This document shows, piece by piece, positions 1 through 7,384 of a stretch of 14,115 bases of DNA; the stretch's first letter is position 1; every line of letters begins with the position of its first letter. Origin of the DNA: JADJNW01 sp033761835. Lineage in GTDB: Bacteria > Bacteroidota > Bacteroidia > Chitinophagales > Saprospiraceae. The stretch is from contig JANRME010000046.1 of NCBI GenBank assembly GCA_033761835.1, positions 1 through 14,115 of the forward strand, written 5' to 3'. Under the pieces are notes generated by a model that was not told the origin of the DNA, did not search any database, and worked only from the letters and a program-made list of their open reading frames with translations. The position numbers and the translations under genes are program-made.

Positions 1-222
1 GCACACAGAACTTACTCAGACATGCTCAAAGATAGAAAAACTTTGCAGCAAATTCTAGCTACTTTTTCGACACTCTATACACAGGGCAAAACTGTTATTG
101 ACGCAACTGCTGGTGGATGCAATAGTTACGAATTGCAAGGCGAAACGACAAATAATGAAAGTGAAATGCCTAAAAAGGGAGGTGATAAAATCAGCTCTAA
201 TATCGTTTCCAACAATTTTTAA
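1..222 (+). other. open frame entering from left edge, unrecognised (possible 3' end of a gene)
   Basis: Frame 1 on the plus strand is open from the first base to a TAA at 220-222, giving 73 codons. An ATG at 22 would give 66 residues. The other two plus frames stop within about 60 bases. The product begins AHRTYSDMLKDRKTLQQ, has one Cys in a TAGGCNS stretch, and ends in an Asn/Ser/Glu-rich tail. I recognise no family. It could be the C-terminus of a protein starting outside the window, a small peptide gene, or chance. No ribosome binding site or -7 box is visible before the ATG at 22. It converges on the ABC permease gene, which ends at 349. Confidence 0.2.
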
Positions 223-233
223 ATTTTCGATCG

Positions 234-312
234 TGGGTCAAAGGAATTGCTTCACCTTTCAGATTTCGCAAATCTTGAAAATTTACGAAATCGTATCCGC
301 CCCTTTGACCCA
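234..312. repeat. two-tier inverted repeat / structured element in the spacer
   Basis: Arms TGGGTCAAAGG (234-244) and CCTTTGACCCA (302-312) are perfect 11-bp inverted repeats. Inside them GATTTCGCAAAT (262-273) pairs with ATTTACGAAATC (281-292) with one mismatch and a 7-nt loop. Alternatively 257-266 folds on 270-280 with a CGC loop and one bulge. The element lies 37 bp past the permease stop codon. No T-tract follows it on either strand, so it is not a classic intrinsic terminator. It could be a terminator-like processing hairpin, a REP-like or MITE-like repeat, or a structured RNA. The rest of 223-348 shows nothing else. Confidence 0.55.
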
Positions 313-348
313 TTACGAAGTTTTTATATTTATACGCTCATATTTCAC

Positions 349-3009
349 TTATTCCCATTTCAGGCTTTTGACAGGATTTGCTTGTGCCGCTTTTATAGAA
401 TGATAACCCACAGCTATCATTGCAATCAAGTTTAACAAAATTAAAATCGCCACCAACCACCACCAGTTGATGTCGATTGCATAATGAAAATTACTCAACC
501 ATTTTTGAATAGCATAAATAGAAAATGGAATAGCCAGAAGATAAGCGATAGAGGCCAGGATCATATAGCGTTTGTTAAGCATGATAAAAATGACCGCAGC
601 ATTGGCACCAAAAATTTTCCGAATGCCAATTTCTTTGGTTTTGTTGAGCGTCGTAATGCCCGCCAGCCCAAATAAACCAAGGCAAGCAATGAGAATGGCA
701 ATGCCGGCAGACAAAAGCATCATACGCATCCAGCGTTGGTAGGATTCGTATTGAACAGCAATATCCTCGTCGAGAAAAGAATAATCGAAGGGCTTGTCAG
801 GAGCGAGTGTTTTCCAGACAGATTTTAAATCCGCAATCGCTTCGGGAATATGTTGTCCATCAACTTTTACCAAAGCATAATTTAGCGGCCCGGTTTCTGC
901 TTGATCAATTGTCAAGAGCATTGGTTGCACTTCTTCTTCCAGAGAAAGGAAATAATAATCCTCTACCACGCCGATGATTTCATAACCCAGCGAATCATTT
1001 GTCCAGGTCAATCGCTTGCCAATGGGATCGGTCATTTGGATGTCTCTTAGCAATGCCTCATTAACAATCACGGATTGGGCATCAGCGGGCGTATTGCGAA
1101 AGTTTCTGCCTTCTTTCAATTTGATACTCAAAGTAGGTAGATAGTAAGGATCAACCACAAAAACGTGCGAATGGTGCTGCTCACCTTGATACCTATACCC
1201 ATAGCGCGAGCGACTACGTGCAAAAGAATCACCCGCCCCCGTCACCGATGAAATATGCCTGGAGGAAGCAGTAGCTTGTCGAATCCTTTCAATAATGGAA
1301 TTACCTTCTATATTCGATTGTTCATAAGATTTTAAAACAACGATTTGTGATTGGTCAAAACCAAGTTCTTTATGCGTGATATAATTCATTTGTTGCACCA
1401 TTACGATAGCACTAATGATTAAAAATGCAGAAAGGCTAAATTGTAACACCACCAAAGGTTTGCTGAATGCCGAACTAACGGAGGCTGCAAGCCCGATTCT
1501 CAATGTTCTTATCGGATTAAATCTGGAAGCGATAATAGCAGGATACAATCCTGAAAATGTGCCGATTATGAATATCAATATTACTATAAATAAAAAGATA
1601 TATAATGGATTCACATCAAATAAAGAAAGATTTTTACCAGCAAAATCATTGAAACGATCCGTGAAAAAATAGGCAAGCCCCAAACCAAAAACCGCAGCAA
1701 TAGCCGTTGTCATCATTGCTTCCACCCAAAACTGCCCGATCAAGCCTTTTTTAGAAGCGCCAAGCACTTTTCGCACGCCTACCTCGCGGTTGCGTTGCGC
1801 AGAGAGCATCGTCGCAAGGGATACATAATTGATACAAGCAATCACCAGAATAAGTAAGGCAACGCCTCCCAGAATAAAAATCGTTTGTGGATTTGTGGCT
1901 TTATACCACTCTATTTTATAATTATGATGAATATCTTGTAAAGAAGTAAATGTTATTTCAAAAACAGTATCATTTTTCGGGATTTTATAACGCTCCCGCC
2001 AGCGCTCCATTCGGTCGCCGAGGTATTTATTTACTAATGTGTTCAAATTATTTTTGAATCCTGATAAGGAGGCTTCCGAATTTAATTCTACAAAAGTGGG
2101 AAATGAAAAATTACCCCAGCTTTCCAGTGATTCCTGATACCTGGGATGCGCTTGTATCGGCGCTAACATAGAAAAATTCAAGCTGGAATAAGCAGGAGGA
2201 TTTTCTATGATCCCCATTACCGTAAAATCGTAACTACCCGCTATTTTAAGGGTTTTTCCAATCGGGTCTTCTTCACCAAAATATTTTTTAGCAGTTTCTG
2301 ATGTAAGCACAATTTCTAATGGAGAAAGGAATAATTGATTCGCACTTCCTTTAATAAACTGAAAATCAAACATTTGAAAGAAATCTGCATCAACAAATGC
2401 ACCATTTTCTTTAAAAATATTCGTACCATAGCCAACGCTAACATTCTCAATCGGTACACAGCGCGTGGCATGCTTTACTGTCGGGATTTCATCTTTGATG
2501 ACGCTCCCAATGCCCAAAGGCAAGTAGGCCGACTCACGGTAAGGGCTCTCTGCTTCAGGATTTTGTGCAAGATCGCTGTCATAAGATCGCTCGTTCAATC
2601 GGAATATCTGCTCGCTCTTTGTGTGAAAACGATCAAATCGATATTCATCTATGATAAATAAATAAATCAGGATAGAAATAGCAATACCAATGCTCAAGCC
2701 AAAGGCATTTAAGAAAGCATACATTTTGCGTTTTAAAATATTTCGCCAGGCGATTTTGGTGTAATTAGAAAGTAAAAGAGTCGGATTTTTCATAGCAATT
2801 TTGTTTCGCATTAAAATATAAGGTCTAAAAAAGAGTAAGCTTTTCCAAAAGAAGCGCCAGCGAGCCTTCCTGGCACTCATGTGCTTTGCGTATTGGTCAA
2901 ATTCTTCCAACAAATCGCCGAGGACGCTCTCCACCAGTTCGTCCGGGCAAAACCATTCCACAAAACGCTGCACCCATTCGGGCGCTTTCGGGCTATTGGA
3001 TTGTTTCAT
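349..3009 (-). CDS. MacB/FtsX-type ABC transporter permease with N-terminal prefix domain
   Basis: This 886-residue inner-membrane protein belongs to the MacB-like permease family, whose members act in mechanotransmission or efflux with a separate ATPase. Residues 1-85 form the cytosolic prefix seen on PadR-linked permeases of this phylum (WVQRFVEWFCPDELVESVLGD, then a basic WRFFWK stretch). TM1 is about 97-121, followed by a periplasmic MacB-type domain to about 375. TM segments then lie near 377-399, 431-450, 468-492 and 518-537, with a second periplasmic domain at 540-760 and a last TM set at 762-786, 815-835 and 849-870. The two halves carry the family signature NREVGVRKVLGAS (407-419) and TKEIGIRKIFGAN (791-803). 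The start ATG directly follows the TAA of the PadR gene with no bases between, so the two are surely co-transcribed and probably translationally coupled. No ATPase gene is in the window; the transported substrate is unknown. Confidence 0.9.
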   Translation of the reverse strand: MKQSNSPKAPEWVQRFVEWFCPDELVESVLGDLLEEFDQYAKHMSARKARWRFFWKSLLFFRPYILMRNKIAMKNPTLLLSNYTKIAWRNILKRKMYAFLNAFGLSIGIAISILIYLFIIDEYRFDRFHTKSEQIFRLNERSYDSDLAQNPEAESPYRESAYLPLGIGSVIKDEIPTVKHATRCVPIENVSVGYGTNIFKENGAFVDADFFQMFDFQFIKGSANQLFLSPLEIVLTSETAKKYFGEEDPIGKTLKIAGSYDFTVMGIIENPPAYSSLNFSMLAPIQAHPRYQESLESWGNFSFPTFVELNSEASLSGFKNNLNTLVNKYLGDRMERWRERYKIPKNDTVFEITFTSLQDIHHNYKIEWYKATNPQTIFILGGVALLILVIACINYVSLATMLSAQRNREVGVRKVLGASKKGLIGQFWVEAMMTTAIAAVFGLGLAYFFTDRFNDFAGKNLSLFDVNPLYIFLFIVILIFIIGTFSGLYPAIIASRFNPIRTLRIGLAASVSSAFSKPLVVLQFSLSAFLIISAIVMVQQMNYITHKELGFDQSQIVVLKSYEQSNIEGNSIIERIRQATASSRHISSVTGAGDSFARSRSRYGYRYQGEQHHSHVFVVDPYYLPTLSIKLKEGRNFRNTPADAQSVIVNEALLRDIQMTDPIGKRLTWTNDSLGYEIIGVVEDYYFLSLEEEVQPMLLTIDQAETGPLNYALVKVDGQHIPEAIADLKSVWKTLAPDKPFDYSFLDEDIAVQYESYQRWMRMMLLSAGIAILIACLGLFGLAGITTLNKTKEIGIRKIFGANAAVIFIMLNKRYMILASIAYLLAIPFSIYAIQKWLSNFHYAIDINWWWLVAILILLNLIAMIAVGYHSIKAAQANPVKSLKWE

Positions 3010-3333
3010 TTAAAATTTTAATTGTGGAATTAATTGCCAAAGCGCTATTCTCTGTTCTTGCTGTTCGCGCAATACTTTTACACCGGCACTGGTCAGCCGA
3101 AAAATTCTTTTGCGCCGCCCACCCCGCACCGGCGATGGATCACTCATGTCTGACTTTACATAGCCTTTGTCTTCCAAACGGTACAAAGTAATGTGCACCG
3201 CACTCAGATTGACTTGACGCCCCGTCCGTTCGATGATTTCTTGCATAATATTATTGCCGTAGGCTTCTTCCTGCAAGGCGCCCACAATCAGCAGCACCAA
3301 TTCTTCAAATTCGCCCAAGTAATTTTTACTCAT
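3010..3333 (-). CDS. PadR family transcriptional regulator
   Basis: This is a 107-residue winged-helix repressor of the short PadR type. The family opening LGEFEELVLL sits at 6-15. The recognition helix is about 43-54 (LSAVHITLYRLE). The wing is GGRRKRIFRLT (71-81), typical of PadR (usually 'GGRRRKYYxLT'). A short C-terminal helix for dimerisation follows. Family members usually repress their own operon and are released by a ligand or by loss of the target. Its gene runs straight into the ABC permease (TAA then ATG, 0 bp apart), so the permease is the likely regulated partner. The upstream region carries a strong promoter overlapped by a palindrome, which fits autorepression. The ATG at 3331-3333 is preceded by an AAAGGA-like stretch. 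Confidence 0.93.
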   Translation of the reverse strand: MSKNYLGEFEELVLLIVGALQEEAYGNNIMQEIIERTGRQVNLSAVHITLYRLEDKGYVKSDMSDPSPVRGGRRKRIFRLTSAGVKVLREQQEQRIALWQLIPQLKF

Positions 3334-3353
3334 ACCGTTCCTTTGTTATATCA

Positions 3354-3389
3354 TTTACAAAAATATATACTTATATTTTGTAAAACAAA
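3354..3389 (-). promoter_or_regulatory. padR-permease promoter with overlapping palindromic operator
   Basis: On the minus strand TTTG (3389-3386), a 20-nt spacer and TATTTTTG (3365-3358) match the Bacteroidota promoter pattern TTTG...TAnnTTTG. The palindrome TTTACAAAAATATA (3354-3367), TACT, TATATTTTGTAAA (3372-3384) covers the -7 box and most of the spacer. Its arms match fully apart from one extra A. A dimeric PadR protein bound here would block RNA polymerase. The ATG lies about 25 bp downstream of the -7 box. Confidence 0.65.
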
Positions 3390-3397
3390 TAAAGATT

Positions 3398-3438
3398 AAA
3401 AAAATTATTACATACTAAGATGAATACGCATTTTAGTA
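3398..3438 (-). terminator. intrinsic terminator of the TerB/LETM1-like gene
   Basis: Read on the minus strand, TACTAAAATG and CATCTTAGTA (3438-3429 and 3422-3413) form a 10-bp stem with one mismatch and a 6-nt loop. A run of seven T (3404-3398) follows after 8 nt. The stem begins 27 bp after the stop codon of the upstream gene and insulates it from the padR promoter, whose TTTG box starts a few bases further on. Confidence 0.65.
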
Positions 3439-3465
3439 AAGTAAAATGGGTTGATTAATAGTTTA

Positions 3466-4830
3466 TTATGTTGTTTTCTTTTTCCCCTTCTCCCCTTTTA
3501 CAACTTTACTAATTTGACTTGGCAATAGGCGAATCGCTCCACCGGAAAGTTTTTCAATGCTGAATGCCAATAAAATATAAGCTTCGGTGATGCCTGGCAC
3601 AGGTAAGAATATCACACCAAAAAACGGCAAGAATTTAGGAATATCCTTGAGTTGATCGAAAGCTTCTTTGATTTCTTGCTCACTGGGCAGTTCCTCGCTT
3701 TTGCTGAGTTTGAGTTTGTTGATCAAGAGTTTGCCGAAAGTAGTTGCCATATCGCGGGTTTCTACGGCCTCCATTTTTGCGGCGTTGCCGAGTTTGAGAA
3801 AATTTTCGACCATGGCTTGGCCCAAGAGCAAGATGCCAGTTTTTTTGCCTTTAAAAATGTGCAATTTTTCGCCGTGTTGATACAAAAAACAACCCAAATC
3901 GGCTTTGCTACTGAGCAAATCATCAGATGTCAATTCTAATTTTGTCACCAAAGGCAGGAGAAAAGCCTCTTCGAGCCCGTCCACTTCGGCGTCCACCTGA
4001 ATAGCAAACAAGCTGACGTCGAGCAAGAAACGACGGGCGATCCAATCAAGTGGCGGCATAGCAATTTCATCAAGTGTTGCACCGGTTTCAAAAATGACGC
4101 GCAGTTCCTCACGTTCATCTTCGACTAAAAGTTTTGAAGAACGCTCAAATTGATGATGCAATGATTTTTCTTGCTTTGAAAGATGGTGATTGGCGTGGGC
4201 TGCGGCTGCGATGAGTTGAAGCGCCAATTTTTTGTACGCTTTTTTTCGTTCGATTACGTTTGGGAAATAGTTTTCTTCTTTAAAATCCGCTGATTCAACC
4301 GCTTTACTGTAATCCAAAAAGTAATACAAATCCCAGAATAGTTGACTATTGATGCCCGTTTTACGGAAATCGAGGTAACTTTTCTGAAAACGAACCCGCT
4401 CAAACAAAACTTTTTCTAGCATTTCCGGCGTTTCGCTATGCTTATATAAATGGATTCCGTTATAGTAATCCTGAATAAGTTGGCCGGTTTGGCGGATGGC
4501 TTGGGTATAAGCCTCGCCGGAAAAAAAGGGACGGTTGAATAACCGAGCGTACATCATAGTGTCGAGCAGGATAAGCTTAGCCCGTTCAGTTTCCTTGAGC
4601 TTTTCAAGCAATCCGATATTCATCTGAAAAGGATAATGAATCGGAAAACCATAAATCAAGCCGCTTTGCTGCAACGCTGCGTAAAATGGATTGCCCAGGC
4701 TTTGAAAACGATTAAAAACCTGACCATTCAGGTCTTCTGCAATTTCACTTACACTGTTGAATGTCAAGGGATGCAATTCCCGATAACGAAGATATTCGTC
4801 AAACCAATTTGACTCACTAAAATCTATCAT
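3466..4830 (-). CDS. TerB-like / LETM1-related protein of unknown function
   Basis: 454 residues from the ATG at 4828-4830. A longer frame opens only with TTG at 4860 and is less likely. No signal peptide is visible. An N-terminal helical region (1-190) carries many aromatic residues. Residues about 195-305 resemble a TerB-like helical bundle (KKLALQLIAAAAHANHHLSK, later DVSLFAIQVDAEVDGLEE, the paired acidic helices of that fold). Residues about 355-440 resemble the LETM1-type segment found in proteins named LETM1-related biofilm-associated in this phylum, with the hydrophobic stretch KFLPFFGVIFLPVPGITEAY (399-418). The C-terminus is very basic (GEKGKKKTT). The family name comes from recollection of similar proteins; the role is not established. 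The TPR-like gene lies 90 bp upstream on the same strand and a terminator lies downstream. Confidence 0.7.
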   Translation of the reverse strand: MIDFSESNWFDEYLRYRELHPLTFNSVSEIAEDLNGQVFNRFQSLGNPFYAALQQSGLIYGFPIHYPFQMNIGLLEKLKETERAKLILLDTMMYARLFNRPFFSGEAYTQAIRQTGQLIQDYYNGIHLYKHSETPEMLEKVLFERVRFQKSYLDFRKTGINSQLFWDLYYFLDYSKAVESADFKEENYFPNVIERKKAYKKLALQLIAAAAHANHHLSKQEKSLHHQFERSSKLLVEDEREELRVIFETGATLDEIAMPPLDWIARRFLLDVSLFAIQVDAEVDGLEEAFLLPLVTKLELTSDDLLSSKADLGCFLYQHGEKLHIFKGKKTGILLLGQAMVENFLKLGNAAKMEAVETRDMATTFGKLLINKLKLSKSEELPSEQEIKEAFDQLKDIPKFLPFFGVIFLPVPGITEAYILLAFSIEKLSGGAIRLLPSQISKVVKGEKGKKKTT

Positions 4831-4920
4831 GGCACTGTTTGGGTACAAATTATACAACAAAAATAGAAGGGTATTTGGTTTCCTAAAGTAAAATTTCGAC
4901 CGAAACGACGATTCTTCCTC

Positions 4921-6399
4921 TTATTTCAGTCTTTCTAACCCCGATTTCGCTTTCTGATGCAACTCGGTTTTGTACTCTTCGGGGCTGATACTCAGGCATA
5001 TATTGAAATATTCGCGGGCTTTGGCGCTGTCGCGGCGGCTTTCGCAAATAAGTCCAATTTGCAAAGCAGCGTTGCAAGCATAAAAATAAGGCTCTTTGCG
5101 GCCTTGCGTCACCGTTTTTTCATAAAAATCAATGGCTTTATCGTAGCGTTCCATGCCATGCAGAATGCGGCCCAAGCGGTACAAGTACTCTAATTGAGCA
5201 GCCTGACCGGAAAAATCGGTAATTGATTTATTTTCCAACTGCTGATAGGCTTTTTGAAAATAACCGCCATCAAATAGAAGCCTCGCTTTTACAAGGTTTG
5301 CATCCGCAATTTGGCTCGATTTTGCCTCCTGATAGGCGTCTTTATCTCCACCAACTTCGGTTTTGCCTTTAGAAAGCACCATTTTCATATAGCTCTGATA
5401 ACCAGCAGTATTGCCACTAATCAATTCGCTCCAGGCGAGTTTTTGATAAGCTTCTTTAATGCCGTTGCTACCGCGGTATTGACTCAAAAAGCTTTTAAAC
5501 AAAGGCGCTGCGTCACGATCAAGGCGGCGGAGTTTAGCTAACCCCAACAGAAAATCGAATTGCGGAACGACAGCAAAGTCGGCACTTCTGGTTCGTTTTT
5601 GCAAAAGCTCAATCGCCCGACCATTTCGGCCGGCCCGCATCGCCACATTCGCCATCACAAAGCAGTGCAGCGGATTGTTTTCTGGCTGTAAATCAGCGGA
5701 TTGCAAGACATCCCAGGCTTCTTCCCCTTTATTTTCAAGATACAGTAAAACGGTCGCATACATTACGGCGGTTTCTGCTTTGAAGACAAAATCATGTTGC
5801 TGGGCATGTTGAAAAACAGCACTCAATTCTCGTCGGCCCTGCGCAACGGAGCCTTCCAGACCGCTCAGGATCTTCATGCCCCATTTGTAATTATCAGGGA
5901 TTGTGCCAGCCAATGCGTGGAGTACGCCCAGGTCTTTTTGATTGGGTAAAAAATCAGGATATTTCTCTTGATTTTTTTTCAATAATTTATGCGCTTTGCT
6001 TACATCATTGAAACCCGCGAGATAGTCGCCAAAACGCAATTTCACTAGCGCCCACTGCAAGCGCACGTCAGCTTGAGCGTAGAGGTAGTAAGGCGAGTTG
6101 GGGTTGCCGGCTACAATTTTGGCAATGCGTGCTTCCTCATTGTTTTTCAAGCGTTTGTAATCCGATTCGCTTTGATTCAAATACAAGGTCAAAAAATCAA
6201 TATAATTTTCAATATGATAAACGATGAGGTTATTCGGATTCTGCAATTTGATTTGCGAAAGCGTGAGTTGTGCATCTTGAAAACGCAGACTGGTCGCCTG
6301 CTCATACGCTTCCCGAGCATCGTCGCTAAACTCGAAATGCCCGGTAGCATTGGCAGAAAAACTAAATAAAATCGAGAAAAGTAGAAGGCTATTTTTCAT
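4921..6399 (-). CDS. exported tetratricopeptide-repeat-like protein
   Basis: 492 residues from the ATG at 6397-6399. An ATG two codons upstream (6403-6405) is also possible, and the longest frame needs a TTG at 6423. The N-terminus MKNSLLLFSILFSFSANA is a clean Sec signal peptide with cleavage after ANA, so the protein is periplasmic or surface associated. The remainder is helical and full of TPR-like helix pairs. The clearest lie near the end (RYDKAIDFYEKTV, then ACNAALQIGLICESRRDSAKA and REYFNICLSISPEEY), with earlier degenerate repeats through the middle. No catalytic domain is seen, so it is probably a scaffold or interaction protein. It lies between the zinc-ribbon gene and the TerB/LETM1-like gene on the same strand and is preceded by a large hairpin. 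Confidence 0.75.
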   Translation of the reverse strand: MKNSLLLFSILFSFSANATGHFEFSDDAREAYEQATSLRFQDAQLTLSQIKLQNPNNLIVYHIENYIDFLTLYLNQSESDYKRLKNNEEARIAKIVAGNPNSPYYLYAQADVRLQWALVKLRFGDYLAGFNDVSKAHKLLKKNQEKYPDFLPNQKDLGVLHALAGTIPDNYKWGMKILSGLEGSVAQGRRELSAVFQHAQQHDFVFKAETAVMYATVLLYLENKGEEAWDVLQSADLQPENNPLHCFVMANVAMRAGRNGRAIELLQKRTRSADFAVVPQFDFLLGLAKLRRLDRDAAPLFKSFLSQYRGSNGIKEAYQKLAWSELISGNTAGYQSYMKMVLSKGKTEVGGDKDAYQEAKSSQIADANLVKARLLFDGGYFQKAYQQLENKSITDFSGQAAQLEYLYRLGRILHGMERYDKAIDFYEKTVTQGRKEPYFYACNAALQIGLICESRRDSAKAREYFNICLSISPEEYKTELHQKAKSGLERLK

Positions 6400-6418
6400 G
6401 GTCATGGGTGTTGCAAAA

Positions 6419-6472
6419 TACAAAAGCCCTGAGGTACAGGGCGGTAGCCATATATCCTCAAGGCTTTTGTGT
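6419..6472 (-). promoter_or_regulatory. long hairpin just upstream of the TPR-like gene
   Basis: CAAAAGCCCTGAGG (6421-6434) and CCTCAAGGCTTTTG (6456-6469) pair at 13 of 14 positions, with further A-T and G-T pairs outside. The 21-nt loop contains a small GGC/GCC stem (6440-6442 with 6447-6449). Its near edge is 20 bp from the start ATG. The stem ends in CTTTTG followed by TATTTTG, so it could be a second terminator for the upstream unit, or a leader structure controlling the TPR-like gene. Confidence 0.55.
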
Positions 6473-6504
6473 AATTTTACTTTGATATTGCAAGATAAGG
6501 ATAT

Positions 6505-6525
6505 AAAAGTTGCAAATCAACTTTT
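6505..6525 (-). terminator. probable terminator after the zinc-ribbon gene
   Basis: AAAAGTTG (6505-6512), a 5-nt loop and CAACTTTT (6518-6525) form a perfect 8-bp stem 22 bp after the stop codon of the zinc-ribbon gene. The A-rich and T-rich stem flanks act as a short T-tract on either strand. The stem has only two G-C pairs, so it is probably a weak terminator. Confidence 0.5.
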
Positions 6526-6547
6526 CAGCCTCAACTCGTTAACCAAA

Positions 6548-7312
6548 TTACGCTTCCAATACACCAACGCGTTCCTTCACTTCGCTCACAATGCCATCGT
6601 CCACCAAAATGCGGCCGCAGTGTTCACAAGCTGTAATATGTTTACGCATACCGATCTCCAGTTGCAATTGAGGTGGAATTTTATTGAAACAACCGCCGCA
6701 AGAATCGCGTTCTACCGTCACCACTGCCAGTCCATTGCGATAGGAAGTGCGAATTTTATCATAGGCTTTTATCAAACGTTCCTCAATATTTTTGCGGGCT
6801 TCCTCCGATTTTTTGCGTAATTCATCCTCATCTTGTTCGGTTTTTTCTATAATCTGTGCGAGTTCCGCTTTTTTCGATTCGAGTTCTTTACGTTTCTTTT
6901 GCAGGCGCTCATCGGTTGCCTTAAAAGTTTCTTCCTTGTTTTCAATTTCAATTTTCGCCTGTCGTGCGCGTTTTTCTGCCAATTGAATTTCCAATTTCTG
7001 AAATTCCAATTCTTTTGTCAACGCATCAAATTCACGACTATTCTTCACATTCTCCAGTTGCGTTTGGTAGCGCAAAATAGATGCCTCCGATTCCTTAATC
7101 TTCGCTTGCTGATTGCTTACTTCGCTCTGTAGTTCCTTGATATTGCTGTCCATTTTGCCCATACGCAATTCCAACCCGGCGATGTCATCCTCCAGGTCTT
7201 GCACTTCGTCCGGCAATTCTCCTTTCAGAATTTGAATCTCATCAATTTGAGAATCCACCAACTGAAGCTCGAATAATTCTCTCAACTTTTCTTCTACGGT
7301 CAGTTCAGCCAT
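6548..7312 (-). CDS. coiled-coil C4 zinc-ribbon protein (CT398-like family)
   Basis: This 254-residue cytosolic protein is almost entirely a charged coiled coil (about 10-180, rich in E, K, Q) followed by a C-terminal zinc ribbon. The ribbon has C205-GG-C208 and C229-EH-C232, and between them KIPPQLQLEI, the hallmark of this widespread family of putative nucleic-acid-binding zinc-ribbon proteins. Length fits the family (about 240-260). The molecular role is not settled; members are often encoded next to Nif3 family genes, as here (47 bp downstream of nif3, same strand), so the two are probably one transcript. ATG start at 7310-7312. All four zinc ligands are present. Confidence 0.88.
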   Translation of the reverse strand: MAELTVEEKLRELFELQLVDSQIDEIQILKGELPDEVQDLEDDIAGLELRMGKMDSNIKELQSEVSNQQAKIKESEASILRYQTQLENVKNSREFDALTKELEFQKLEIQLAEKRARQAKIEIENKEETFKATDERLQKKRKELESKKAELAQIIEKTEQDEDELRKKSEEARKNIEERLIKAYDKIRTSYRNGLAVVTVERDSCGGCFNKIPPQLQLEIGMRKHITACEHCGRILVDDGIVSEVKERVGVLEA

Positions 7313-7353
7313 TTTTATAATATCATTTTAATTGTTATCAAATAAAGCGCCAC

Positions 7354-7384
7354 ATCACCCTATCCTCTAATCACCCTATCACCC
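7354..7384. repeat. short direct repeat spanning the nif3 stop codon
   Basis: ATCACCCTATC occurs at 7354-7364 and again at 7370-7380, immediately followed by another ATCACCC-like unit. On the coding strand this reads as GATAGGGTGAT units. The stop codon of nif3 (7360-7362) falls inside the distal copy. Confidence 0.6.

Noticed and set aside
178..189. GGGAGGTGAT, a perfect Shine-Dalgarno-like string
   Set aside because: No ATG, GTG or TTG start with a sensible frame follows at proper spacing, and Bacteroidota seldom rely on such sites; judged coincidental.
98..435. Overlapping plus-strand frames across the two-tier repeat and permease 3' end
   Set aside because: They overlap the real permease gene or the hairpin, show no family features, and have compositions typical of shadow frames.
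3010..3333. Possibility that the PadR gene belongs to a phenolic-acid response
   Set aside because: No decarboxylase or related gene is nearby; the abutting partner is an ABC permease.
4831..4860. TTG-initiated extension of the TerB/LETM1-like protein
   Set aside because: The codon at 4858-4860 is TTG; an ATG ten codons later begins a clean MIDFSESNWF start, and the extra residues look like translated promoter.
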